A stretch of 54,771 nucleotides of DNA from CAYRDK01 sp043819345 (GTDB taxonomy: Bacteria > Omnitrophota > Gorgyraeia > Velamenicoccales > Velamenicoccaceae). Both the position numbers and the translations under genes were made by a program. The DNA is taken from positions 1 to 54,771 of the forward strand of contig JBDREX010000035.1 in the NCBI GenBank assembly GCA_043819345.1, given 5' to 3'. Shown piece after piece: positions 8,384 to 16,118 of the stretch; position 1 is the first letter of the stretch; each line of letters opens with the position of its first letter. Below the pieces are notes generated by a model that was given only the letters and a program-made list of their open reading frames with translations, ran no database searches and had not been told where the DNA came from.

Positions 8384-9726
8384 CGTCTCCCCTTCATCTT
8401 CGCTGACTTCAAAAACCCTTCATAATTTCTCATTAAAAGCTGGCCTTCTATCTGCTTAACCGTATCTAACATAACACCCACTGTAATCAAAAGCCCTGTG
8501 CCGCCAAAAAACGACGCAACAAGATACGGAATCTTAAGCCATGCCATAATGAAATCAGGAAATATGGCGATAAAAGCCATAAATAAAGCTCCCGCTAATG
8601 TTAAGCGTGTCATTACATAATCCAGATATTCTGCCGTCGGACGCCCTGGCCTGATCCCCGGAACAAAACCGCCATACTTCTTCATATTCTCAGAAATATC
8701 AACGGGATTAAAAACAATCGCCGTATAAAAATAACAAAAGAAAACAATTAACAACGAATATACACCCGTATAAAGCCAATGCCCACGCACTAAATTTCTA
8801 GCAAACGCCTGAAACCCCGCATGAGGGATAAAAGATGCTATTGTTGCCGGAAACAAAATGATAGATTGGGCAAAGATAATAGCGATAATACCGGATTGAT
8901 CAATCTTTAGAGGAATATAAGTACTCTGTCCCCCATAAACTTTTCGTCCAACCACTCTTCTGGCATATTGGACAGGAATTCTACGCTGAGATTGTATCAC
9001 CATTGTTACTGCCAATATCACCGCAACCAAAATAACAGCCATAATCAAAAATACATACGGCTCAAGAATCCTTTTGGAAGGTGAATTTGGCGAGAACAAA
9101 ACCCACAACTGATGGCCTGCTGAAGGTATCCTTGAAACGATACCCGCTGTGATGACAAGCGAAATCCCGTTTCCAATACCTCTCTCCTGGATTTGCTCCC
9201 CCAGCCACATAATAAAAATTGTCCCGGTTGTCAATGTTAAAATTGTTATTAACCTAAATCCCCAACCGGGAAGCATGATAATATCCAGCTCCTGAGAACG
9301 GCCTAAACCTTCAACCCATAATGCCACAAAATATGACTGCACCATAGCCAAAACAACTGTTCCATAGCGCGTATACTGCGTAATTTTCTGATGGCCGCTT
9401 TTTCCTTCTTTCGCTAACTTTTCAAGCGCGGGAACAATAGCCGTCAAAAGCTGCATGATAATAGAACATGATATATAGGGCATAATACCCAGAGCAAATA
9501 TCGTCATCCTGCTCATAGCACCACCGGAAAACATGTTCATAATTCCAAAGAGCGCCCCACCTTCACCAGCTGAAATTCGTCGAAACAACTCAGCCAAAGC
9601 GGACCCGTTGATTCCTGGGGTAGGAATGTAACAACCCACACGATATACCGCTAAAAGCGCGAGTGCTACTAAAATCCTTTTCTTAAGTTCTGGTATTTTA
9701 AATGAATTTAATAAGGCTGAAATCAT
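8380..9726 (-). CDS. secY: Sec translocon channel subunit SecY
   Basis: Polytopic inner-membrane protein that forms the protein-conducting channel. It has 448 residues, with ten predicted hydrophobic segments. Diagnostic pieces are the N-terminal RVGCYIPTPGI, GIMPYISCSIIMQLL, a cytosolic ERGIGNGISL loop and RRIPVQYARRVVGR. It overlaps rplO by 4 nt (ATGA) at its start and adk by 4 nt at its end. SecE is encoded separately at 33300-33497. Confidence 0.98.
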   Translation of the reverse strand: MISALLNSFKIPELKKRILVALALLAVYRVGCYIPTPGINGSALAELFRRISAGEGGALFGIMNMFSGGAMSRMTIFALGIMPYISCSIIMQLLTAIVPALEKLAKEGKSGHQKITQYTRYGTVVLAMVQSYFVALWVEGLGRSQELDIIMLPGWGFRLITILTLTTGTIFIMWLGEQIQERGIGNGISLVITAGIVSRIPSAGHQLWVLFSPNSPSKRILEPYVFLIMAVILVAVILAVTMVIQSQRRIPVQYARRVVGRKVYGGQSTYIPLKIDQSGIIAIIFAQSIILFPATIASFIPHAGFQAFARNLVRGHWLYTGVYSLLIVFFCYFYTAIVFNPVDISENMKKYGGFVPGIRPGRPTAEYLDYVMTRLTLAGALFMAFIAIFPDFIMAWLKIPYLVASFFGGTGLLITVGVMLDTVKQIEGQLLMRNYEGFLKSAKMKGRR

Positions 9727-10181
9727 CTTTTGCTTTGAACGGTTATTATTTCACAAGTACCAGAGGCCTCCTGAATCTTCTTTATCGCAGAATCTGTTGC
9801 TCTATGCACCTTCACATTAAGAGCCTTCTTAATATTTCCGTCTCCTAATAGCTTAACCATGCCATCCTTATTTCTAATCAATCCCTCTTCAAACAAGATA
9901 TCCGCATTCACAAGACTACCTTTTGTAAATTTATCTAAATCCCCAACATTAACAATTTGATAAGGATTCTTTGATCTGCTCGTAAAACCTCTTTTTGGTA
10001 AACGGCGGAATAACATCATCTGTCCGCCTTCATAGCCAGGCCTAAAATCCCTGCCTGCCCTGGATCCCTGCCCCTTGTTTCCACGGCCCGACGTCTTACC
10101 GCAGCCTGACCCAGAACCTCGGCCAACAACTCTTCTTTTTTTTCTTGCACCTTTAGGCGCTTTAATATCAGTTATGTGCAT
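9723..10181 (-). CDS. rplO: Ribosomal protein L15
   Basis: Late-assembly 50S protein. I choose ATG 10181 (152 residues, starting MHITDIKAPKGARKK) because AAGGTG lies 6 nt upstream. A GTG at 10190 is in frame but less well placed. Typical features are the Gly/Arg-rich GRGSGSGCGKTSGRGNKGQGSR stretch near the N-terminus and the C-terminal KALNVKVHRATDSA region. The start lies inside the end of rpsE (overlap 14 nt), so no rpmD gene intervenes. Confidence 0.96.
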   Translation of the reverse strand: MHITDIKAPKGARKKRRVVGRGSGSGCGKTSGRGNKGQGSRAGRDFRPGYEGGQMMLFRRLPKRGFTSRSKNPYQIVNVGDLDKFTKGSLVNADILFEEGLIRNKDGMVKLLGDGNIKKALNVKVHRATDSAIKKIQEASGTCEIITVQSKR

Positions 10182-10692
10182 TATCTTCACCTTCTTTTTG
10201 TACCACCGCCTGATGCCGTAACGCGAAAGTTTCTAAATGATAGTTTAGTTGCTTTAAACCATCTATGGTAGCCATAATAACATTCATCGGATTATTAGTC
10301 GTCAGACACTTTGTTAAAATATCTTTTATGCCGGCTGCTTCACAAACCGCTCTCACGGGGCCTGAAGCAATAATACCTGTACCTTCAACCGCACGTTTTA
10401 AAAGCACACGGCCAGAACCAAATTCTCCTAAAACATCATGAGGAATAGTCGTTCCATGCAACGGAATATCAATCATTTCTTTTTTAGCCTGCGAAATTCC
10501 TTTTCTTATCGCGTCAGCAACTTCGTTGGCTTTTCCTAAAGAAACTCCAATTTTACCGTTCGCATTACCAACAACAACCAAAGCGCTAAAAGACATTTTT
10601 TTACCGCCTTTTGTAACCTTGGTTACCCTGCTAATCCTAACAACTTTTTCTATGATTTCTTTTGTTTCTCTAGCTGCAATAGGTTCAACCAT
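10168..10692 (-). CDS. rpsE: Ribosomal protein S5
   Basis: Decoding-fidelity protein of the 30S body. It has 174 residues, with the double-stranded RNA-binding N-domain (VVRISRVTKVTKGGKKMSF, then VGNANGKIGVSLGKA) and the C-domain (GSGRVLLKRAVEGTGIIASGPVR). The 3-prime end encodes the Shine-Dalgarno and start of rplO. It starts 2 nt after the rplR stop. Confidence 0.98.
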   Translation of the reverse strand: MVEPIAARETKEIIEKVVRISRVTKVTKGGKKMSFSALVVVGNANGKIGVSLGKANEVADAIRKGISQAKKEMIDIPLHGTTIPHDVLGEFGSGRVLLKRAVEGTGIIASGPVRAVCEAAGIKDILTKCLTTNNPMNVIMATIDGLKQLNYHLETFALRHQAVVQKEGEDNAHN

Positions 10693-10694
10693 TC

Positions 10695-11054
10695 TTAAAA
10701 CTCCAATCCGCCTTTTCTAGCTGCTTCTGCGAAAGCCTTTATTCTACCATGAAAATCATACCCACCTCTATCAAAAACGACACAGGAGATATTCTTTTCT
10801 TTTGCCTTTTTAGCAACAACCTCTCCAAGCATGCCCGCAGATTTTACATTGCCACCATATGCACAGCTGGATCTAAAATCTTTGTCTGCTGTAGAAGCGC
10901 TCATCAAAGTTGAATGTTTCGAGTCATCAACTATCTGAACAAATAAATTCTTCAGGCTCCTGCGTACATTTAGACGTGGTTTTTCCGCAGTGCCAACAAT
11001 TTTTTTTCTAATCCTAATGTGTCTTCTTTTTCTTAATGAAATTTTCTTTTTCAT
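10695..11054 (-). CDS. rplR: Ribosomal protein L18
   Basis: 5S rRNA-binding protein of the central protuberance. It has 119 residues, the normal length. RKRRHIRIRKKIVGTAEKPRLNV at the N-terminus, VFDRGGYDFHGRIKAFAEAARKGGLEF at the C-terminus and LFVQIVDD are diagnostic (residues around 1-30, 95-119 and 38). It follows rplF with a 9-nt gap. Confidence 0.97.
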   Translation of the reverse strand: MKKKISLRKRRHIRIRKKIVGTAEKPRLNVRRSLKNLFVQIVDDSKHSTLMSASTADKDFRSSCAYGGNVKSAGMLGEVVAKKAKEKNISCVVFDRGGYDFHGRIKAFAEAARKGGLEF

Positions 11055-11063
11055 ATCACCACT

Positions 11064-11603
11064 CTATTTTGTAACGGCTTTACCAACTTTTCTTCGGACT
11101 TTTTCGTCTTTATACCTTATCCCTTTTCCTTTATAAGGTTCAACAGGAAAAATCCTCCTGATCTCCGCCGCAACCTGCCCGACCTTTATCTTATCAATAC
11201 CACTGACGACAATTTCTACCTGCTTGCTAGCATCAATTTTAATACCTTCAGGGACGGCATACTCAACAGGATGGCTAAATCCAAGATTCATCTTTAACAA
11301 TTTTCCCTGCAGCTGAGCCTTATAACCAACTCCATTAATCAACAGAGTCTTGGCATAACCCGCCGTTACACCAATAATCATATTGGCCACCAGCGCTCTA
11401 GATGTTCCAAATAAAGCCCTTGTCTTTTTCAGCATATTACCAGCAGACAATAAAAGCTGACTATCCTTCTGTTGGCAACTAATCTGGTCCGGCAAAGCAA
11501 ATTCAAGCTTGCCTTTAGGGCCTTCTACGGTCACTAGGCCGTCCTTCAAACCTACCTTCACATCCTTTGGAACCTCAATTGGTTTTTTTCCTATTCTTGA
11601 CAT
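11064..11603 (-). CDS. rplF: Ribosomal protein L6
   Basis: Large-subunit protein near the GTPase-associated centre. I place the start at ATG 11603 (179 residues, MSRIGKKPIEVP), with AGAGG 9 nt upstream. The frame stays open 19 codons further upstream but that stretch overlaps poorly with family length. Two L6 folds are visible, ending in the canonical GKGIRYKDEKVRRKVGKAV. It sits between rpsH and rplR. Confidence 0.97.
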   Translation of the reverse strand: MSRIGKKPIEVPKDVKVGLKDGLVTVEGPKGKLEFALPDQISCQQKDSQLLLSAGNMLKKTRALFGTSRALVANMIIGVTAGYAKTLLINGVGYKAQLQGKLLKMNLGFSHPVEYAVPEGIKIDASKQVEIVVSGIDKIKVGQVAAEIRRIFPVEPYKGKGIRYKDEKVRRKVGKAVTK

Positions 11604-11669
11604 AATATAATTCCTCTTAACGCTTTTTAGCAAAATACTCTTGCGGTCATAAAACCACAAAAGTATATA

Positions 11670-12065
11670 TTACCATATATGACAGAGGATTTCTCCGCCA
11701 ACTTTTTGTTCTCTAGCCTGCTCATCCGTCATAAGGCCTTTTGATGTTGTCAAAATTGCCACACCCTTGCCACGCAAAACTCTTGGAATACTTTTTGTAC
11801 CCCTATAAATGCGCAGCCCAGGCCTAGAGACTCTTTTTAAATTTACAATAACTGATCTTTTGTTTACATAGCGCAAATAAACTCTCAAGATTCCCTGCTT
11901 CGTATCCTTAATAACCCTATAGTTATCAATGAAACCTTCCTTCTTCATAATATCAGCAATAACCACGAGCATTTTTGAATGAGGAATATCCACGGCTTCT
12001 TTTTTTGCCCTAGCGCCATTCCTAACTAACGTTAACATATTTGCTATTGGATCATTAAAAGACAT
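11670..12065 (-). CDS. rpsH: Ribosomal protein S8
   Basis: Central-domain 16S rRNA binder and, in E. coli, the translational repressor of the spc operon. It has 131 residues. DPIANMLTLVRNGARAKKE at the N-terminus and GVAILTTSKGLMTDEQARE near the C-terminus are diagnostic. A strong AAGGAG precedes ATG 12065 and lies directly after an 8-bp hairpin (12080-12099). Confidence 0.98.
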   Translation of the reverse strand: MSFNDPIANMLTLVRNGARAKKEAVDIPHSKMLVVIADIMKKEGFIDNYRVIKDTKQGILRVYLRYVNKRSVIVNLKRVSRPGLRIYRGTKSIPRVLRGKGVAILTTSKGLMTDEQAREQKVGGEILCHIW

Positions 12066-12079
12066 CTGCTCTCCTTAAC

Positions 12080-12099
12080 AATGCCTATTTTTAGGCATT
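12080..12099 (-). other. Perfect 8-bp hairpin just upstream of the rpsH ribosome-binding site
   Basis: AATGCCTA and TAGGCATT flank a 4-nt loop. On the transcript the stem ends immediately before the AAGGAG of rpsH, and no U-tract follows, so it is not a terminator. It could modulate or mark RNA processing for S8 synthesis. This is an inference from position. Confidence 0.55.
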
Positions 12100-12118
12100 T
12101 ACCTTATTAAAAATATGA

Positions 12119-12143
12119 AACAATCCCTGATCTTGAGATTGTT
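12119..12143 (-). other. 7-bp hairpin in the rpsN-rpsH gap
   Basis: AACAATC and GATTGTT are complementary with an 11-nt loop. Together with the hairpin at 12080-12099 it fills most of the 93-nt rpsN-rpsH spacer, which is longer than most gaps in this cluster. Function unknown. Confidence 0.4.
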
Positions 12144-12158
12144 CCTTACTGAAAATTC

Positions 12159-12344
12159 CTACCAACTCGCCTTCCTTACGCCAGGAATCTCACCTTTCCA
12201 CGCCAGTTCTCTAAAACAAATACGGCAAATTTGAAATCTCCGGTAATACCCCTTAGAACGGCCGCATAATCGGCATCTATTATATTTCCTTGTCGAAAAT
12301 TTTGGTGTCCTCTTCCAGCGATTAATTTGCGAACATTTTGCCAC
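12159..12344 (-). CDS. rpsN: Ribosomal protein S14 type Z (zinc-binding)
   Basis: Short S14 of 61 residues, the zinc-binding class, against about 100 in the zinc-free class. Zinc ligands are C24, C27, C40 and C43. MAKCSQINRWKRTPKFS and the C-terminal GEIPGVRKASW are standard. It is located between rplE and rpsH, the canonical spc position. Confidence 0.97.
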   Translation of the reverse strand: MAKCSQINRWKRTPKFSTRKYNRCRLCGRSKGYYRRFQICRICFRELAWKGEIPGVRKASW

Positions 12345-12379
12345 AGCTATCCTTTCGTGAATTCAAAAATCAAATTCTT

Positions 12380-12949
12380 TTAATTTTCAGAAGTTTCAGC
12401 GGTATTTTTATTCTTAAACGGCATGCCAAGAGCCTTCAACAACTCATAAGCATCCTTCTTGGAACGCGAATTCATAACAATCGTAATATCCATCCCCTGC
12501 ACTCGCGTAACTCTATCAAATTCAATTTCAGGAAAAATAGCCTGTTCTGTAATACCAAAACTATAATTGCCAGCATCATCAAAAGATTTCACAGACAAAC
12601 CACGAAAATCACGGATACGCGGAAGCGCGACACTAATAAGCCTATCAAGAAACTCATACATCTTCTGCCTACGAAGTGTAACTTTACACCCAATAGGTAA
12701 ATCCTGTCTTATTTTAAAATTGGCGATAGCCTTTTTTGTGCGCGTTACAATCGGTTTTTGACCGGTAATCATACCAAGTTCTTCAACAGATTTATCGAGC
12801 ATCTTAATATCCTGTAATGCTTCGCCAACCCCCATATTAATGACAATCTTCTCTAAACGAGGAGCTTGCATAACACTTTTATAGCCCAGCGTTTTCATCA
12901 GCTCAGGAACAACTTCTTTTCTATATTTTTCAAGTAATCGCGGTGTCAT
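12380..12949 (-). CDS. rplE: Ribosomal protein L5
   Basis: 5S rRNA-binding central protuberance protein that contacts S13 and P-site tRNA. It has 189 residues. MTPRLLEKYRKEVVPELM, KIVINMGVGEA, RDFRGLSVKSFDDAGNYSFG (split near residue 120) and GMDITIVMNS are diagnostic. About ten extra C-terminal residues (KNKNTAETSEN) exceed the usual 179-180. It follows rplX by 36 nt. Confidence 0.97.
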   Translation of the reverse strand: MTPRLLEKYRKEVVPELMKTLGYKSVMQAPRLEKIVINMGVGEALQDIKMLDKSVEELGMITGQKPIVTRTKKAIANFKIRQDLPIGCKVTLRRQKMYEFLDRLISVALPRIRDFRGLSVKSFDDAGNYSFGITEQAIFPEIEFDRVTRVQGMDITIVMNSRSKKDAYELLKALGMPFKNKNTAETSEN

Positions 12950-12985
12950 TTTCTTCCTTTATTGAAATAAATTCTTATTTCTTTT

Positions 12986-13303
12986 TTATATTACTTCACT
13001 ACACTTTTTGCAAATTCTAACTTTACTCTTATCCTTAAGGACTGAGAAGCTGACTTTTGCGGCAGCATCACAGTTTTTACAAATCACCATAATATTTGAT
13101 AAACTGATCGGAGATTCAACGGACATCACACCCGTATGCTGCTGCTGATCCTGCTGTGTACGCCTCTTATGCTTCTTAACAAAATTTATCCCCTCTACAA
13201 TGGCGCGGCTTGACTGATGATTAACAGAAATCACCTTGCCTTTTTTACCTTTGTCCTTACCTGATAGGACCATTACCATATCGCTTTTTTTTACTTTCAA
13301 CAT
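12986..13303 (-). CDS. rplX: Ribosomal protein L24
   Basis: Assembly initiator of the 50S subunit. It has 105 residues with a KOW motif near the N-terminus (VMVLSGKDKGKKGKVISV). The C-terminal half has paired cysteines (CKNC, CKKC) that could bind zinc, as in many bacterial L24. It sits between rplN and rplE. Confidence 0.97.
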   Translation of the reverse strand: MLKVKKSDMVMVLSGKDKGKKGKVISVNHQSSRAIVEGINFVKKHKRRTQQDQQQHTGVMSVESPISLSNIMVICKNCDAAAKVSFSVLKDKSKVRICKKCSEVI

Positions 13304-13330
13304 TGCTTTCTCTCTATCTTTATATGTTTC

Positions 13331-13699
13331 TTAAACTACTTCCGGAGCTAAAGAAACGATTTTCATAAAATTTTTATCTCTTAACTCTCTAGCCACTGGT
13401 CCAAATACACGCGTACCACGAGGATTCATCTGTGCATCAATCATAACAACCGCATTTGAATCAAATTTAACATAGGTCCCATCTAGCCTTCTTAATGAAT
13501 TCTTCATGCGAACAATAACAGCCTTAGCTACCTCACCTTTTTTTACAGCCGCACCTGGCGAAGATGATTTAATATTTACTGTTATAATATCGCCTATAGT
13601 AGCATCCAACTTTCCTCTTCTCCCAACAACGCCTATACATGAAGCAAGCTTAGCACCCGTATTATCCGCTACCGTTAAAATTGTACGTTTATAAATCAT
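13331..13699 (-). CDS. rplN: Ribosomal protein L14
   Basis: Beta-barrel 50S protein that forms inter-subunit bridges. The start is ATG 13699 (122 residues, MIYKRTILTVADNTGAK), 7 nt after GGTGGAG. The open frame extends 27 codons further but that extension lies in rpsQ. ARELRDKNFMKIVSLAPEVV is the canonical end. The start overlaps the end of rpsQ by 11 nt, suggesting coupling. Confidence 0.97.
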   Translation of the reverse strand: MIYKRTILTVADNTGAKLASCIGVVGRRGKLDATIGDIITVNIKSSSPGAAVKKGEVAKAVIVRMKNSLRRLDGTYVKFDSNAVVMIDAQMNPRGTRVFGPVARELRDKNFMKIVSLAPEVV

Positions 13700-13985
13700 T
13701 CTGCTTCTCCACCGATCTGGCCTTGCGAACGATTTCAACCATGCGCCATCGTTTATCCCTTGAATAAGGCCTCGTTTCATTAATTCTCACCATATCACCA
13801 ATGTTGGCTTCATTTTTTTCATCGTGAGCTTTAACCTTGAGCTTTCTCTTAATCGTTTTTCCATACTCGGCATGCTTTACCAGTCTTGACACCTCAACAA
13901 CGATCGTCTTGTTCATCTTGTTGCTCGTGACAACCCCTTCAAACTCTTTTCTTAAACTTTCTCTTACATCTTGATGTTCGCTCAT
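13689..13985 (-). CDS. rpsQ: Ribosomal protein S17
   Basis: OB-fold 30S assembly protein. It has 98 residues, a little longer than the usual 80-90 because of about 12 extra N-terminal residues (MSEHQDVRESLRK) and a short C-terminal tail. Core motifs are GVVTSNKMNKTIVVEV, KHAEYGKTIKRKLKVKAHDE and ETRPYSRDKRWRMVEIVRKA. Its final codons carry the rplN start. Confidence 0.96.
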   Translation of the reverse strand: MSEHQDVRESLRKEFEGVVTSNKMNKTIVVEVSRLVKHAEYGKTIKRKLKVKAHDEKNEANIGDMVRINETRPYSRDKRWRMVEIVRKARSVEKQNDL

Positions 13986-13988
13986 AAC

Positions 13989-14195
13989 CTATTCTTTCTC
14001 TACTGAAGACATCTCTTTTTCATTTAGAAGTGTCTTAATCCTGGCAATGGTTTTTTTAAGCATTTTAAATTGATGGGGCTTCTCAATTTGACCGATAACC
14101 TTTTGATAATTTAATTTCCCCAGCTCCTCTTTAATTGAAGCAAGCTTCACTAATAAATCATCTTTACTCATATTTCTTAAATCATCTATCTTCAT
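13989..14195 (-). CDS. rpmC: Ribosomal protein L29
   Basis: Two-helix protein at the tunnel exit. It has 68 residues: LRNMSKDDLLVKLASIKEELGKLNYQ and KPHQFKMLKKTIARIKTLLNEKE are typical (the first near residue 6, the second near 40). It lies between rplP (7-nt gap) and rpsQ (3-nt gap). Confidence 0.95.
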   Translation of the reverse strand: MKIDDLRNMSKDDLLVKLASIKEELGKLNYQKVIGQIEKPHQFKMLKKTIARIKTLLNEKEMSSVEKE

Positions 14196-14202
14196 AAAAC
14201 TC

Positions 14203-14622
14203 CTAAATCGTTGCCGTTCTTGTTACAAACTTAGTCCGCACCGGCAATTTAAAAGCTGCCAACCTTAAAGCCCTGCGCGCCAATGCCTCAGGAATGCCCC
14301 CTAATTCAAAAAGAACAGCACCACGCTTCACGCGAGCAACCCAATATGCTAAATCGCCTTTTCCCTTACCCTGCCGTGTTTCTGCGGGCTTCTTCGTCAC
14401 AGATTTATGAGGGAAAATCCTAATCCATACTTTGCCAGACCCTCTCAACTGTCTAGCCAACAAAACCCTCACAGCTTCTATCTGGTTATTTTTAATAATC
14501 GCGTTATCCAGAGCTTTTAATCCAAACTCTCCAAAACTAAGCTCCGCACCTTTAACGGCTATCCCGCGATTTTTACCTCGCTGAAATTTTCTAAATTTTA
14601 CTCTCTTAGGCATTAAAGGCAT
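14203..14622 (-). CDS. rplP: Ribosomal protein L16
   Basis: 50S protein near the A-site tRNA elbow. It has 139 residues, MPLMPKRVKFRKFQRG. AAGGAG lies 8 nt before ATG 14622 and 17 nt before the internal ATG 14613, so the longer start is favoured. The Shine-Dalgarno is embedded in the last codons of rpsC. RIFPHKSVTKKPAETRQGKGKG and ARRALRLAAFKLPVRTKFV are canonical. Confidence 0.97.
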   Translation of the reverse strand: MPLMPKRVKFRKFQRGKNRGIAVKGAELSFGEFGLKALDNAIIKNNQIEAVRVLLARQLRGSGKVWIRIFPHKSVTKKPAETRQGKGKGDLAYWVARVKRGAVLFELGGIPEALARRALRLAAFKLPVRTKFVTRTATI

Positions 14623-14625
14623 CTA

Positions 14626-15318
14626 CTACGCTCCTTGCTCTTGTTTCTGTTCCTGTTGCTTCTTAAGCTTCTCTTGCTTTAATCTTTCCAACAGGGCATC
14701 ACCCTTATAAATCCAAACCTTAACTCCAATCAGCCCATATCTGGTATATGCCTCTGTAAAACCATAATCTATATCCGCTCTGAAAGTCTGTAATGGGACA
14801 CTCCCCCACTTATAAGCCTGAGTTCTCGCAATTTCAGCACCACCAAGCCTTCCAGCAACACTCACTTTAATCCCTTTTGCTCCACCCTGGACCGCCTGAT
14901 CCATGGCCCTTTTGATCGCCCTTCTAAAAGCAACACGTTTTTCAAGCTGTAAAGCAATATTTGAAGCAACAAGCTGGCTATCGATTGAAGGATTTTTTAT
15001 CTCTTCGATATCAACAACAACTTCCTTGTTTTTTACTATGCTTCTCAATTCACCTGTCAGGCGTTCAATATCCGCACCATGCCTGCCAATAATGACACCA
15101 GGCCTAGCCGAATGAATCCTGATCTTTACCTTGTCAGCAAGTCGGTTAATCGCCACAAAAGAAACCGCGGCCTGCTTTAACTGACGCGTAATATGCTTTC
15201 TGATTTTGTAATCTTCTTCTAAATAGACCCCAAAATCTCCATGACGCGCAAACCATTTTGATTTCGATTCTTTTATGAAGCCTAACCGGACCGCTAATGG
15301 GTGAACCTTTTGCCCCAC
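14626..15318 (-). CDS. rpsC: Ribosomal protein S3, GTG start
   Basis: mRNA-entry-channel 30S protein. I place the start at GTG 15318 (230 residues, reading MGQKVHPLAVRLGF), because AGGAGG lies 5 nt upstream. An ATG 26 codons further upstream adds residues that have no counterpart in S3. The KH domain has the GxxG loop in GVIIGRHGADIERL. The C-terminal tail is Gln/Lys/Glu-rich. A 167-nt structured spacer separates it from rplV. Confidence 0.96.
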   Translation of the reverse strand: MGQKVHPLAVRLGFIKESKSKWFARHGDFGVYLEEDYKIRKHITRQLKQAAVSFVAINRLADKVKIRIHSARPGVIIGRHGADIERLTGELRSIVKNKEVVVDIEEIKNPSIDSQLVASNIALQLEKRVAFRRAIKRAMDQAVQGGAKGIKVSVAGRLGGAEIARTQAYKWGSVPLQTFRADIDYGFTEAYTRYGLIGVKVWIYKGDALLERLKQEKLKKQQEQKQEQGA

Positions 15319-15344
15319 AACTTCCTCCTTTAAATGAGCGCATG

Positions 15345-15374
15345 ACTTACGAATATCTCTAGATATGAGTAAGT
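15345..15374 (-). other. Interrupted hairpin upstream of rpsC
   Basis: ACTTAC/GTAAGT form an outer 6-bp stem, then a symmetric 2x2 internal loop (UC opposite UC on the transcript), then an inner 5-bp ATATC/GATAT stem with a tetraloop. It lies 15 nt before the rpsC Shine-Dalgarno. It may be a protein- or processing-recognition hairpin; function unproven. Confidence 0.5.
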
Positions 15375-15388
15375 TAACTGCGCGAAAC

Positions 15389-15417
15389 CCCGCCAAATGC
15401 GGGCCCGCCTTCTGCGG
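15389..15417 (-). other. Two tandem GC hairpins in the rplV-rpsC gap
   Basis: Two adjacent units of the form CCGC-N5-GCGG (15390-15402 and 15405-15417; the first can be 5 bp) are separated by 2 nt, with the palindrome GCGGGCCCGC at 15399-15408 between them. This GC-rich patch stands out from the AT-leaning surroundings. No U-tract follows. Confidence 0.5.
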
Positions 15418-15435
15418 ATACTCTTCCTATAGCGT

Positions 15436-15464
15436 ATGAGGAAAATTCAAAAAATTTTTCTCAT
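15436..15464 (-). other. 12-bp near-perfect hairpin in the rplV-rpsC gap
   Basis: Arms 15436-15447 and 15453-15464 pair at 11 of 12 positions around a 5-nt loop. It lies 22 nt downstream of the rplV stop on the transcript. The run of Ts is inside the stem rather than after it, so a classical intrinsic terminator is unlikely. Confidence 0.5.
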
Positions 15465-15485
15465 GGTTATGCAAGGAGATGTTCC

Positions 15486-15824
15486 TCACTTAACCTTCTT
15501 AAAATCCAATTCTATTTTTATATGACTTGTCTTTTTCAAAATCTCTGTCGCTCTTCCAAAAGCCGCCGCTTTAAATCTTTTCCACCTTGGACCATCATCT
15601 GCAGTAATCTTAGAAATAACAAGGTCATTCGTATCTAAGCCCTTCACCTTCGCGTTAGCAATAGCCGAATGCAAAACTTTACGCACATAATAAGTCGGAC
15701 GCTTGTTAATGAATCCCAGGTAATCGTACGCCTTTTCAGCATTCATCCCGCGTATGAGATCAGCTACCTGTCTTACCTTCTTACCAGAACCTCTAATGAA
15801 TTTTCCTTCAGCACGAACTATCAT
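15486..15824 (-). CDS. rplV: Ribosomal protein L22
   Basis: 50S protein whose loop lines the exit tunnel. It has 112 residues. KFIRGSGKKVRQVADLIRGM at the N-terminus, VLHSAIANAKVKGLD and the C-terminal ATEILKKTSHIKIELDF are diagnostic. It starts 6 nt after the rpsS stop. Downstream is the unusually long structured gap before rpsC. Confidence 0.97.
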   Translation of the reverse strand: MIVRAEGKFIRGSGKKVRQVADLIRGMNAEKAYDYLGFINKRPTYYVRKVLHSAIANAKVKGLDTNDLVISKITADDGPRWKRFKAAAFGRATEILKKTSHIKIELDFKKVK

Positions 15825-15830
15825 AATATC

Positions 15831-16118
15831 TTAAGTTAAATCCGGCCCTTTCTTAGCCTTAACACCACCGTGTTTCCTGAATAATCTTGTTGGCGCAAAT
15901 TCACCAAGCTTATGCCCAACCATATTTTCTGTAATAAAAACAGGGATATGTTTTCTGCCGTCATGAACAGCGATTGTAAAACCAACAAAATCAGGAGTAA
16001 TCACGGAACTTCTTGACCAGGTTTTAATCGGCTGACGAGACCCAGACTTACGCGCTCTATCAACTCTTATTACCAGCTTTTCCTCAACAAAAGGTCCTTT
16101 TTTCAACGATCTTGGCAT
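15831..16118 (-). CDS. rpsS: Ribosomal protein S19
   Basis: 30S head protein that pairs with S13. It has 95 residues, MPRSLKKGPFVEEKL, RSSVITPDFVGFTIAVHDGR and VGHKLGEFAPTRLFRKHGG being canonical. Its ATG overlaps the rplB stop by 1 nt (TAATG), implying coupled translation. Confidence 0.98.
   Translation of the reverse strand: MPRSLKKGPFVEEKLVIRVDRARKSGSRQPIKTWSRSSVITPDFVGFTIAVHDGRKHIPVFITENMVGHKLGEFAPTRLFRKHGGVKAKKGPDLT

Noticed and set aside
11604..11660. 19-codon N-terminal extension of rplF
   Set aside because: MSRIGKKP at 11603 is the family start and has its own ribosome-binding site.
13700..13780. 27-codon N-terminal extension of rplN inside rpsQ
   Set aside because: L14 proteins start near MIYKRT; the extension is the out-of-frame end of rpsQ.
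15319..15396. In-frame N-terminal extension of rpsC from ATG 15396
   Set aside because: It adds 26 residues not found in S3, runs through a hairpin, and the GTG at 15318 has an AGGAGG at ideal distance.
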